50,259 nucleotides of DNA from Fibrobacter sp. (GCA_017530965.1 JAFXLS010000004.1:1-50259); one strand, 5' to 3'. Shown: positions 1 to 7,322, numbered from the stretch's first letter. Translations and numbers: made by a program. Notes: generated by a model not told the origin, from the sequence alone.

Positions 1-2
1 AC

Positions 3-425
3 GACAAGGCGCCGGGTTATGACATGACGGCGGACTGGTTCAAGTCACATGGCGGTGAGCTTGATCCGGCACGACCTTTCTTCTTTTTCCTGCATCAGCC
101 GCCGGCCAAGACGACGGCCAGTAGCTGGGACGGGCGTTTGGCCCAGATGGTGACCGATACGCTTTCCGCCAAACCCAACGCCGTCGCGTTTTCCGGGCAT
201 TCGCACTGGACCTTGAACGACGAGCGATCCATCTGGCAGGGGGCGTTCACGGCGGTCTCCGTGCCGTCGCTTTCCTGCACGGGCGTGATGAGCGGCTACG
301 AGAATGGCGCGGACGTGCGCAACGGCAAGACGACGCTTGCCATGCCGATGATACCGGCACGGTTCCGTCTGGAAGAAAGAAGAACTTCCACACGGGCCTG
401 CAAAAGATTTTGCAGAAGATCGTGA
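3..425 (+). CDS. Metallophosphoesterase, C-terminal fragment (open at window start, broken at 3' end)
   Basis: The frame is open through the left edge, so the gene starts outside the window. The visible part contains LHQPP and a GHSHW motif followed by a segment ending in VPSLS, as in the C-terminal half of calcineurin-like metallophosphoesterases, where GHSH supplies metal ligands. The stretch GYENG...MPMIPAR resembles the family's late region. Similarity stops near base 365, after which the frame reads an arginine-rich shadow of glnN and stops at 425. The substrate cannot be told from this piece. The normal C-terminus is missing, so this is a truncated gene or one side of a misjoined assembly. 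Confidence 0.6.
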   Translation, partial: DKAPGYDMTADWFKSHGGELDPARPFFFFLHQPPAKTTASSWDGRLAQMVTDTLSAKPNAVAFSGHSHWTLNDERSIWQGAFTAVSVPSLSCTGVMSGYENGADVRNGKTTLAMPMIPARFRLEERRTSTRACKRFCRRS

Positions 426-973
426 AGGAACACAAGCGCGTGATTTTCAACGGCAACGGCTACACAGACGAATGGATTGCCGAAGCCGAGCGCCGTGGCC
501 TCCCGAATATCCGCACCTCCGTGGAAGCCCTCAAGGCCCTCACGAAGGACGAGAATATTCAGTTGTTCGAAAAGTACGGTGTGATGAACCGCCGCGAAAT
601 GGAATCCCGCTACGAAATCAACGTCGAGGACTTCCACAAGCGCATCCACATCGAAGGCGAAGTCTGCCGCGACATGGCGAAGAACATCATCTTGCCGAAG
701 GTGGTGGAGGCTTACTCCAGCGCTCTCAAGACAAACGAGATGGCTCTGAACCAGGGCTTCCCCGGCGTCGATGCCTACGTGAAGTCGCTTGGCGAAGGTG
801 TCAAGAACCTGAGCGCCGCAATCGCCACGATGGAAAGCTCCCTCGAAGGCGAACACGAGGGAATCATCGAAGCCATGGCTGACCTCCGCAAGGTCGTGGA
901 CGGCCTCGAGAAGGTCGTCCCCGACGAGATGTGGCCGCTGCCGAAGTATAGGGAGATGCTGTTTATTTACTAA
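371..973 (+). CDS. glnN: Glutamine synthetase type III, C-terminal fragment
   Basis: From about base 371 the frame reads FHTGLQKILQ, then KEHKRVIFNGNGYTDEW, then AERRGLPNIRT and ELFEKYGV-like text, which is characteristic of the C-terminal region of type III (GlnN) glutamine synthetases. These large hexameric or dodecameric enzymes make glutamine from glutamate, ammonia and ATP. Only about 200 of the usual 700 residues are present, and the catalytic core is missing. No proper start exists; the first usable start in frame is a TTG at 410, inside conserved sequence. The upstream bases belong to a metallophosphoesterase in another frame. The fragment is followed by a conserved double-stem element and a terminator, as expected at the true 3' end of the gene. 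Confidence 0.8.
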   Translation, partial: GRKKNFHTGLQKILQKIVKEHKRVIFNGNGYTDEWIAEAERRGLPNIRTSVEALKALTKDENIQLFEKYGVMNRREMESRYEINVEDFHKRIHIEGEVCRDMAKNIILPKVVEAYSSALKTNEMALNQGFPGVDAYVKSLGEGVKNLSAAIATMESSLEGEHEGIIEAMADLRKVVDGLEKVVPDEMWPLPKYREMLFIY

Positions 974-975
974 TG

Positions 976-1061
976 AAAAGCGTCGCAATACGTCGTTACC
1001 CCCGGCCTCACGTATGCTTGATACGCTTCGGCCGGTAAGGCGCCTTGTCTTGCTCGCTTTT
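976..1061 (+). repeat. Double-stem intergenic element, copy A (3' of glnN)
   Basis: Outer stem AAAAGCG (976-982) pairs with CGCTTTT (1055-1061). Inner stem TTAC and CGGCC (996-999, 1003-1007) pairs with GGCCG and GTAA (1030-1038). The inner loop contains CTCACGTA...TACGCT. A second copy at 9598-9699 keeps the loop and flank words (GTCGC, TCGT, CTCACGTA, TACGCT) while both stems have different but still complementary bases. It sits directly after the stop codon and before a terminator. Confidence 0.7.
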
Positions 1062-1083
1062 GATTAGTAACACAAGTTGTTGT

Positions 1084-1109
1084 CCCTGCCTTCGGGCGGG
1101 GATTTTTTT
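1084..1109 (+). terminator. Intrinsic terminator after glnN
   Basis: CCCTGCC and GGCGGGG form a 7-bp stem closed by a TTCG tetraloop (1084-1101), followed by a run of seven T after one A. It lies 15 bases before the ATG of the next gene, which rules out a start for that gene further upstream. Confidence 0.85.
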
Positions 1110-1124
1110 AAATTTGGCCCTGTC

Positions 1125-2078
1125 ATGTTTTTTAGGAAACATTTGGGGCTTATTTTTGGATTTGGAGTGGCGGTTATTGCGCTTGCCATGGTCTACCTAT
1201 CTGCTCGTCCGCTTATCCCGTTGGACGTTCAGGAACAGATTGAAGCCGATATTGAAAAATGTGGCGGACAACTGAAAGAGGCTCGCTGTGCGGTAAGCGG
1301 TGAAGGCGACTGGATTTTCTTGCAGGAAAGTCTTGTCAACTTGGTGGCGGACTGGAAAGACAATTTGAAGCCCTTTGTCGCTTTCAACGATTCCTTGGAA
1401 TCACGCGGTATCAAGTTGGTGGTGGTGCCTGTTTCAGATAAATTGCAAATCGAGGCGGAACATTATTCGGAAGAATTGTCGGGGGGTATTGTTGCCCCGC
1501 AATATGAAGAATGGGTGGATGCGTTGCAAGACGAAGGTGTTGTCGTTGTCGATGCGGTAGAAGAGTTTCTTGAAAAGAATGAAGAAATGCCCATGTTCGA
1601 GGCGCACGAAAGCCACTATACCAGCGCGGGGCGGCAGGTTCTTGCCCAGATGATTGCCGATACCATCAACGAGATGGACTTGGATGTTCCGAGGGAAGAA
1701 TGGTTCCTGCGCGATACGGTTGTTCCCGGTACCGGAAATCTTTATCACCTGAAGTACAATTCTTATCCTGATTACGATGTGCAGGTTTTAAAGACCGTGG
1801 ATGCAGAAGGTAAACGCTACCGCGGATCCAAAGATGCTCCCATTGTGGTAATTGGCGACAGCAATGCCGATTTTGGCTGGAACAGTTCTTCTAATATCGG
1901 CGCCTACATTGCGCAGGCGACGGGGATTAAGACGTTTACCCGTAGCCGTATCGGCGGGGGAAACCTGGGACCGACCTTGTTCAAGAACCGTTCGGAATTC
2001 CTGGAAGGCAAAAAGATGGTGGTCTGGGTATTTGACGGCCGTGAACTTTACGGCGATTTTAGCATGCCGGAATTCTAG
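1125..2078 (+). CDS. AlgX/AlgJ-like SGNH-family exported protein (putative O-acetyltransferase)
   Basis: The 317-residue protein begins with FRKH and a hydrophobic segment (about residues 7-25), so it is probably a signal anchor with the bulk in the periplasm. Two motifs fit the AlgX/AlgJ branch of the SGNH hydrolase fold: HESHYTSAGRQ, in the position of the catalytic Asp-His block (Glu replaces the usual Asp), and VVIGDSNADFG, with the nucleophile Ser in GDS. Family members O-acetylate exported polysaccharides, normally with an MBOAT partner; none is nearby. I chose the ATG at 1125 because a TTG at 1077 would place the preceding terminator inside the gene. The polymer substrate is unknown. 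The gene converges with tcdA, with 4 bases between the stops. Confidence 0.6.
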   Translation: MFFRKHLGLIFGFGVAVIALAMVYLSARPLIPLDVQEQIEADIEKCGGQLKEARCAVSGEGDWIFLQESLVNLVADWKDNLKPFVAFNDSLESRGIKLVVVPVSDKLQIEAEHYSEELSGGIVAPQYEEWVDALQDEGVVVVDAVEEFLEKNEEMPMFEAHESHYTSAGRQVLAQMIADTINEMDLDVPREEWFLRDTVVPGTGNLYHLKYNSYPDYDVQVLKTVDAEGKRYRGSKDAPIVVIGDSNADFGWNSSSNIGAYIAQATGIKTFTRSRIGGGNLGPTLFKNRSEFLEGKKMVVWVFDGRELYGDFSMPEF

Positions 2079-2082
2079 TTTC

Positions 2083-2916
2083 TTACTCGGCGCTTGCTAA
2101 AGCTTTTTGATAGATGTCGTTCATCACGAGGCCCGCAATCATGAATCCAAAAATAGCGGTGGAGTGTGCCATGGTGCCGTTGATTTGCGCCTTGCTGCTG
2201 CACCATTCGTGATCGACTAGGCTTGCGTTTTGGAGTTCGGCTTCGCTCCTTTCGTGGCGCACCTTGGGGCACATGCAGGCGTCGGTACCGCACGAGGAAT
2301 TCTTGCCGCGGTTCTTCAGAAGTTCGTCGCTGTAGACACACAGCACTTTTTTCTTGAGAGCCATTTTCTTTTTCTTGAACTTGTCGCGGAGCGCGCGGGC
2401 GAGCGGGCAACCGGCGACTTTCCAGAATTCGGCGACCTTGATTCGTGTGGGGTCCATCTTGAGGGCTGCCCCCATCGAAGAGAAGACTGTTGCCTTGGTG
2501 CGCGTGGCGTGCCACAATAACTGCATCTTGTTTTCGAGGCTGTCGATGGCATCGATGATGTAGTCGAAGGTGTCTAGTTGGAATTTGTCCGTATTCGCTT
2601 CTTCGTAGATGTCTTGGAGTGCTACGATGTTGGCGTGCGGGTTGATTTCGAGCAGACGATTTTTCAGCACGTCCACCTTGACTTGCCCCACGGTTTTCGT
2701 GGTGGCCATCAGTTGGCGGTTCACGTTGGTGACGCACACGCGGTCTGAATCAACGAGTACGAGTTCCTTGATGCCGGAACGCACCAGGCTTTCGGCGCAC
2801 CAGCTGCCGACTCCACCGAGACCGAAGATGATGACGCGCTTCTGGTAGATGTTGCCCATCACGTCGTCTCCGAGCAGGAGCGATGTGCGGTTAAAGATGC
2901 CTTTCTCGATTCCCAT
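2083..2916 (-). CDS. tcdA: tRNA threonylcarbamoyladenosine dehydratase (CsdL/TcdA), ThiF/MoeB superfamily
   Basis: The 277-residue E1-like protein has a Rossmann nucleotide-binding loop GLGGVGS at residues 32-38, then LVDSDRVCVTNVNRQL and DYIIDAIDSLENK, all typical of CsdL/TcdA. TcdA uses ATP to cyclise t6A37 of tRNA to ct6A. A later Cys-rich stretch (SSCGTDACMCP) could carry redox or metal function and is longer than in many homologues. The gene starts 11 bases after the cysteine desulfurase stop, so the two are one operon. This matches the csdA-csdL linkage in enterobacteria, where the desulfurase is needed for ct6A formation. No csdE-like gene is present. Confidence 0.88.
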   Translation of the reverse strand: MGIEKGIFNRTSLLLGDDVMGNIYQKRVIIFGLGGVGSWCAESLVRSGIKELVLVDSDRVCVTNVNRQLMATTKTVGQVKVDVLKNRLLEINPHANIVALQDIYEEANTDKFQLDTFDYIIDAIDSLENKMQLLWHATRTKATVFSSMGAALKMDPTRIKVAEFWKVAGCPLARALRDKFKKKKMALKKKVLCVYSDELLKNRGKNSSCGTDACMCPKVRHERSEAELQNASLVDHEWCSSKAQINGTMAHSTAIFGFMIAGLVMNDIYQKALASAE

Positions 2917-2927
2917 ACGAGTCCCGG

Positions 2928-4154
2928 TTAACCGAAGAGTCGGAGAACGCGCTTGATGCCTGCGATAAAGCGGTCGATGTCGCGCTTCAGGGTGTATGCG
3001 CCAAAGCTCAAACGAAGCGTGGCGTCGACGCCGAAGCGGTCCATGACGGGTTGGGCGCAGTGGTGCCCGCTACGCACCGCAACGTTTTCTTCGTCGAGAA
3101 TCATGGCGGCGTCGCTGACGGCGATGCCGTCGAGGGTTACGCTGATAAGGGCGCCGCGTTCCTTCGGGCTCCCGAAAATTTTCACCTGCGGAATCTGCGC
3201 AAGCTGTTCCAGCGCATAGTTCGTAATTTCTTCTTCGTGCTTGCGGATGTTCTCGATGCCGACTTCATTTATCCATTCGATGGCCTTGCCGAGCCCGATG
3301 ACTTCGGCGATCATGGGCGTGCCCGCCTCAAAGCGTGCGGGAACATCGGCGTAAGTCGTCTTTTCGAAAGTCACGTTCTTGATCATTTCGCCGCCGCCGT
3401 GCCAAGGGGGCATGCTGTCGAGAACTTCATACTTGCCGTAGAGTACGCCTACGCCTGTGGGGCCGTACATCTTGTGTCCGCTGAAGGCGAGAAAATCGCA
3501 GTCCAGCTTCTGCACGTCAATCTTGATGTGGCTTGAACTCTGGGCGGCGTCAATCAGAATCTTTGCCTGCGGGGCGAGCTTGCGGACGGTTGCAATGATT
3601 TCTGCAATCGGGTTCACGGTACCGACGGAGTTGCTCACGTGGGCGACGGCCACCATCTTGGTGCGCGCATTCAAAAGTTCGGGAAGCTTGCTCAGGTCCA
3701 AATCGCCGTTGTCGAGAACCGGGATGACCTTGATCTTGGCGCCCTTCATTTCGGCGACAATTTGCCAGCTCACGATGTTTGCGTGATGCTCGAGTCCGCT
3801 AATCAGAATCTCGTCGCCCGCTTCGAAGAACTTGCGTCCGTAACTCCACGCCACCAGATTGATGCTTTCGGTGGTGCCGCGGGTGAATACGATTTCGTCT
3901 TCAGTCTTTGCGTTAATGAATTTCGCGACATTCTTGCGGGTGGCTTCGAATGCTTCGGTGGTGCGGGCGCTCAGGCGGTACACGCCGCGCTTTACGGAAC
4001 TGTAGTGCTCGCGGTAAAAGTCGTCCATCGCGTCGATGACGCATGCGGGCTTTTGCGTGGTGGCCGTGCTGTCCAAAAAGGCGAGCGGTTTTGCATCTTT
4101 ATCGCCAGCGACAAGCATCGGAAATTCGCTACGGATTTTTTCGGCATCAATCAT
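2928..4154 (-). CDS. sufS: Cysteine desulfurase, SufS/CsdA type (group II)
   Basis: This 408-residue PLP enzyme removes sulfur from L-cysteine to give a persulfide and alanine. Visible features are EHHANIVSW near residue 122, the PLP lysine in FSGHKMYGPTG (Lys228), and the catalytic cysteine in RSGHHCAQP (Cys366), which has the short group II loop. Length matches E. coli SufS/CsdA (about 400). It is the first gene of an operon with tcdA, which favours a CsdA-like role in tRNA modification. No sufBCD or sufE is nearby, so Fe-S assembly cannot be argued from context. A -10 box TATATT ends 7 nt before the ATG, suggesting a leaderless mRNA. Confidence 0.92.
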   Translation of the reverse strand: MIDAEKIRSEFPMLVAGDKDAKPLAFLDSTATTQKPACVIDAMDDFYREHYSSVKRGVYRLSARTTEAFEATRKNVAKFINAKTEDEIVFTRGTTESINLVAWSYGRKFFEAGDEILISGLEHHANIVSWQIVAEMKGAKIKVIPVLDNGDLDLSKLPELLNARTKMVAVAHVSNSVGTVNPIAEIIATVRKLAPQAKILIDAAQSSSHIKIDVQKLDCDFLAFSGHKMYGPTGVGVLYGKYEVLDSMPPWHGGGEMIKNVTFEKTTYADVPARFEAGTPMIAEVIGLGKAIEWINEVGIENIRKHEEEITNYALEQLAQIPQVKIFGSPKERGALISVTLDGIAVSDAAMILDEENVAVRSGHHCAQPVMDRFGVDATLRLSFGAYTLKRDIDRFIAGIKRVLRLFG

Positions 4155-4161
4155 GGGCCCA

Positions 4162-4167
4162 AATATA
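4162..4167 (-). promoter_or_regulatory. -10 box of sufS, very close to the start codon
   Basis: On the minus strand TATATT is followed by TGGGCCC and then the ATG. Transcription would begin at or next to the start codon. azlC has nearly the same sequence (TATATT, TTGGGCCC, ATG). Confidence 0.55.
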
Positions 4168-4230
4168 GTAATTAACGTTATAGTCTGAATTTATTGATTG
4201 TTATAGCGTACTAGGATCAACCAACTAAGT

Positions 4231-4257
4231 CCTGCTTACTGCATTCTGCCTACTGCC
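4231..4257. repeat. Low-complexity CTACTG-word island
   Basis: The stretch repeats degenerate words (CTGCTTACTGC, CTGCCTACTGC). A similar pyrimidine-rich island lies at 10018-10051. Both are intergenic. Confidence 0.35.
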
Positions 4258-4265
4258 ATTTTTTC

Positions 4266-4271
4266 TATATT
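4266..4271 (+). promoter_or_regulatory. -10 box of the FISUMP gene
   Basis: TATATT lies 28 nt before the ATG at 4300. The leader carries GTGAGGG (4288-4294), a Shine-Dalgarno-like sequence, so this mRNA is not leaderless. Confidence 0.5.
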
Positions 4272-4299
4272 TACATCGGAATTTTTTGTGAGGGTTAAA

Positions 4300-5688
4300 A
4301 TGAAAATTCTTGGTGGTGTATTGTTTTTGGGAGTTCTTGCCTTAGGCGTTTCTAACGTTTTTGCCCAGCCGGAACTTCGTGACGCTATTGATAACGGCGA
4401 TATTGCCGCGGCCCAGAAAATCGTGAAAAAGGGCGCCGCCGAAGAAATCTATTGCGGCAAAATGACGCCGACCGATGCCGTCAAGGTTTACGAAAAAATC
4501 TTCAAGGCCATGCCTTACGAGTCCTTCTCAAATTGTCAGTCTCAATTCTCTTATGGTTACGGCACCAAGGTCTGTGCGAATGCCAAGGCCATGGATGCAT
4601 GTACCGAGGTGATTTCGTTCTTGCTTTTGGAAGGCGAATCGGGCAACACGAAGGCTCTTGAAACTTTGGAATCGGTGGCGAAGGTCGCTCTGAAGACGAA
4701 GGGCTACTCCAAGCCGGTCAAGGTCGATGCCGACACGAGCATTTGGGTGCCTTGCCCCAAGAAAAAGGGCGAAGTCCGTGACAAGTGCATTGAAGAATGC
4801 TATGAAAAGGCTGGCAGCCTGCGCGATACCATTCGCGAAGCCGCTTGCGCTACCAAGCCGGAACACTTTGTCGATACGACTATCAAGGTAACAGTTCCTT
4901 CTCCGCTTTATGAAAAGCTCCGCAAGGGCCTGCTCGAAGGTTACTGGAAAACGCCGAAGGCTACTGCTGAAAAGTATTCCAAGATCATGGAGGCTTCGGC
5001 CAAGGCTCTTTCGATTCCGGATACGGCAATCATTAACCTTGCTTATGTGGATCGCTGGGCTGAAAAGCACAAGGCCGACTCTACGGCGCTCCCGGGTGGA
5101 GAACTTTTCCGTTTCTGCACGTCTTGGCAGCCTGCGGTGGACTCTATTTTGGGCGCCAAGGAATTTGAAACCCGCTGCCCGGTATTTGAATCGTTCGTAG
5201 ACAATCGCGATGGCCAGGCTTACAGGGTTAAAGAAATCAATGGCACGCGTTGGTTTGTGCAGAACTTGAACTTTGCGATTGAAGAAAATTCCATGTGCTA
5301 TGACCGCGAAGATGAAAACTGTGCAACTTATGGCCGCCTGTATACACAGGATGCGGCTTTGACGGCTTGCCCCGAAGGTTCGCATCTTGCAACGGATGAC
5401 GACTGGAAAATGCTTGAAATTTATGCTGGCGGCGCAAACACTGCTGCAGTCCGCCTGCGTAGCAACGGCTCTGACGATTATGCCTTCACGGCCATGTTCG
5501 GCGGCTATGCCAACAAGAACGGTATCTCGGTGATTCAGGGTGAGGGTGCTTACTTCTGGACAAGCAAGGATGTGGGTGACGGTCGCGGTGTCGCACGTTC
5601 CATGTTCAATACCGATAAAGAAGTGTCTGCCATTCCGGTCGATAAGAAATTCTGGCTCTCCGTTCGCTGCGTGGTGAACGGTGATTAA
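4300..5688 (+). CDS. Exported protein with C-terminal Fib_succ_major (FISUMP) domain
   Basis: The protein starts with a signal peptide (MKILGGVLFLGVLALG, cleavage expected after VFA). The last 150 residues read DNRDGQAYRVKEINGTRWFVQNLN, then CPEGSHLATDDDW and FWTSKD..., ending in WLSVRCV. This is the Fibrobacter succinogenes major paralogous domain (TIGR02145), a large lineage-expanded family of unknown function on exported proteins. The N-terminal 300 residues are Lys/Cys-rich, with helical stretches that resemble no enzyme I recognise. I chose ATG 4300 over GTG 4288 because 4288-4294 serves as the ribosome binding site and the signal peptide then begins correctly. Probably surface or periplasmic. 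Confidence 0.82.
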   Translation: MKILGGVLFLGVLALGVSNVFAQPELRDAIDNGDIAAAQKIVKKGAAEEIYCGKMTPTDAVKVYEKIFKAMPYESFSNCQSQFSYGYGTKVCANAKAMDACTEVISFLLLEGESGNTKALETLESVAKVALKTKGYSKPVKVDADTSIWVPCPKKKGEVRDKCIEECYEKAGSLRDTIREAACATKPEHFVDTTIKVTVPSPLYEKLRKGLLEGYWKTPKATAEKYSKIMEASAKALSIPDTAIINLAYVDRWAEKHKADSTALPGGELFRFCTSWQPAVDSILGAKEFETRCPVFESFVDNRDGQAYRVKEINGTRWFVQNLNFAIEENSMCYDREDENCATYGRLYTQDAALTACPEGSHLATDDDWKMLEIYAGGANTAAVRLRSNGSDDYAFTAMFGGYANKNGISVIQGEGAYFWTSKDVGDGRGVARSMFNTDKEVSAIPVDKKFWLSVRCVVNGD

Positions 5689-5766
5689 TGTGTAGTGTGT
5701 AATGTGAAATGATAATTTCACACCTCACGCTCCACACCTTACACTCCACACCTCACATTCCACACT
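5689..5766. repeat. 14-bp tandem repeat with inverted arm, between the FISUMP gene and epmA
   Basis: Three successive degenerate 14-mers (CACACCTCACGCTC, CACACCTTACACTC, CACACCTCACATTC) plus a partial unit run into the epmA ATG. Upstream lies the complementary word set (GTGTAGTGTGTAATGTG). TGTGAAAT (5703-5710) and ATTTCACA (5715-5722) form a perfect 8-bp hairpin. The whole intergenic space is made of this. Confidence 0.7.
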
Positions 5767-6717
5767 ATGTCCTTCTCTCCCACTTGCGATCGTGATTCTT
5801 GGATAAAGCGTCAAGCCTTGATGAACAAGGTGCGACGTTTCTTTGAAGGTCGCGGTGTGCTTGAAGTGGAAACGCCGACGCTTTCGAATGCGGGCGGTAC
5901 CGACCCTCAGTTGGATTACTTTGAGGTCGAGGGCAAGCATTTTATGATGACGAGCCCTGAATTCCACATGAAGCGTTTGCTTGCTGCGGGCTTCGGCGAC
6001 ATTTTCCAGATTACAAAGTCTTTCCGCAAAGATGAATTCGGTGCCCACCACAACAATGAATTCAGCATGGTGGAATGGTACCGTGTGGGTATGCCGCAAG
6101 AAAAGTTGATGGACGAAGTCGAGTCGCTCGTTTCTGAAATCATCGGTAAGCCCATTAACGCCCGCCGCACGCGCTGGATCGATGCGTTCAAGAATTATGC
6201 GGGCGTGAATCCCCTTACTGCTTCGGGCGAAGAATTCGCCGCGGCTTGTACCGCCCGCGAAATTCCGCTCCCGGCCGATGGTACCGCCATGTCCCGCGAA
6301 GACTGGTGGGATTACCTGATGGTTTTTGCGGTAGAACCCGCGCTTGCCAAGAACGGTCCCGAGTTCATTTTAGATTATCCACAGTCGCAGGCGGCGCTTG
6401 CGCAAACGTACGTGGGTGAAGACGGCTACACTTGGGCGCGTCGATTCGAACTGTTTGTAGACCAGGTGGAACTTTGCAACGGCTACACGGAACTCACCGA
6501 TGCAGCTGAACAGCGTAGACGCTTTGCTGCTGACCTTGAAATTCGTCGCGGCATGAACAAGCCGCAACCTCCGATCGATGAAAATTTCCTAGAAGCCCTT
6601 GAATCGGGAATGCCCGCCTGTTCCGGCGTGGCGCTTGGTCTAGACCGGTTGTTTATGCTTGCGATGGGAAAGTCCGAAATCAAGGACGTCATCCTTTTCC
6701 CGAGCCCTATTGCTTAA
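5767..6717 (+). CDS. epmA: Elongation factor P--(R)-beta-lysine ligase (EpmA/PoxA/GenX)
   Basis: This is a class II lysyl-tRNA-synthetase-like catalytic domain without the N-terminal anticodon-binding domain; its 316 residues compare with about 325 in E. coli EpmA. Visible blocks include FFEGRGVLEVETPTLS (motif 1), the motif 2 region TKSFRKDEFGAHHNNEFSM, and the C-terminal motif 3 block SGVALGLDRLFMLAMG. EpmA ligates (R)-beta-lysine to a lysine of EF-P, which helps ribosomes through polyproline stretches; the proline-rich protein at 21445 would be a natural client. Neither efp nor epmB is in the window. The 3' end overlaps the convergent TlpA-like gene by 11 bases. Confidence 0.9.
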   Translation: MSFSPTCDRDSWIKRQALMNKVRRFFEGRGVLEVETPTLSNAGGTDPQLDYFEVEGKHFMMTSPEFHMKRLLAAGFGDIFQITKSFRKDEFGAHHNNEFSMVEWYRVGMPQEKLMDEVESLVSEIIGKPINARRTRWIDAFKNYAGVNPLTASGEEFAAACTAREIPLPADGTAMSREDWWDYLMVFAVEPALAKNGPEFILDYPQSQAALAQTYVGEDGYTWARRFELFVDQVELCNGYTELTDAAEQRRRFAADLEIRRGMNKPQPPIDENFLEALESGMPACSGVALGLDRLFMLAMGKSEIKDVILFPSPIA

Positions 6718-7237
6718 GGGCTTTCTCGATTAGCTTTCGCATCTGGTTTTCGTCGAATTCTCCGACGTTGATTTTCACGATGCTGTCTTGGGCGTTCACA
6801 AGGTAGGTTACTGGAATCACGCCCGGATTTCCGAGAACGTTCATCATGTCGTAATTCCAGTGGAACGTTGTCCATGAAATTCCAGCGGCCTTGTTGTACT
6901 TTGCTCCGATTTTGGGCGAATCATCTTCGTTCACCATCAAGATTCTGAAACCCTTGTCGGCGAATTCTTCGTCAAGCTTTTTAAGTAGTGGAAGTTCGGC
7001 GCGGCAGCCGGGGCACCACGAGGCGGTGAGTGCGATTAGGGTGACGTTTCCCTTTTCGGCTTGGTAAGTTGATATGCTGCCGTCGAGAAGTTTTCCCTTG
7101 AAATCTTGAATCTTGGTTGGCGCGGCCTGGAAATATTCCTGCTTGCATGCAGAAAACAGGAATGCGAACGCCAAAAATAGCGTGCAAACCACAGAAAAAA
7201 CACCCCGTAAAGAGGTTATTTTACGCCCAAGTTCCAT
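6707..7237 (-). CDS. TlpA/ResA-like thioredoxin-fold lipoprotein
   Basis: The 176-residue protein has a signal peptide ending in a lipobox (LFSA, lipidated Cys31) and a thioredoxin-like domain with the active site WCPGC (Cys75, Cys78). Later come the typical VIPVTYLVNAQDSIV strand and cis-proline region. Such proteins are membrane-anchored periplasmic thiol-disulfide reductases or redox partners for cytochrome c or cell-surface proteins. No cytochrome maturation genes are nearby, so the client is unknown. A TATTAT box lies 6 nt before the ATG on the minus strand. Its 3' end overlaps epmA. Confidence 0.85.
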   Translation of the reverse strand: MELGRKITSLRGVFSVVCTLFLAFAFLFSACKQEYFQAAPTKIQDFKGKLLDGSISTYQAEKGNVTLIALTASWCPGCRAELPLLKKLDEEFADKGFRILMVNEDDSPKIGAKYNKAAGISWTTFHWNYDMMNVLGNPGVIPVTYLVNAQDSIVKINVGEFDENQMRKLIEKALKQ

Positions 7238-7309
7238 TCTGGTATAATAAAATAGTGTTTTTTTTGAAAAAATGTGGGTTTTTAATGAAAAATCGGGCCT
7301 ATTTTAAGT

Positions 7310-7315
7310 TATATT
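7310..7315 (+). promoter_or_regulatory. -10 box of pilT, 7 nt before the ATG
   Basis: TATATT is followed by CTTTGGC and then the ATG at 7323. No Shine-Dalgarno sequence is present, so a leaderless transcript is likely. Confidence 0.5.
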
Positions 7316-7322
7316 CTTTGGC

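Noticed and set aside
3..973. A fused metallophosphoesterase-glutamine synthetase protein
   Set aside because: The two parts are in different frames, and the first reading frame stops at 425, so no fusion protein can be made.
1077..1124. Upstream TTG start for the AlgX-like gene
   Set aside because: It would place the intrinsic terminator hairpin and T-run inside the coding region. ATG 1125 begins a normal membrane anchor.
4528..5721. 397-codon minus-strand frame opposite the FISUMP gene
   Set aside because: It is a shadow frame. The plus-strand gene has a signal peptide and a recognised domain.
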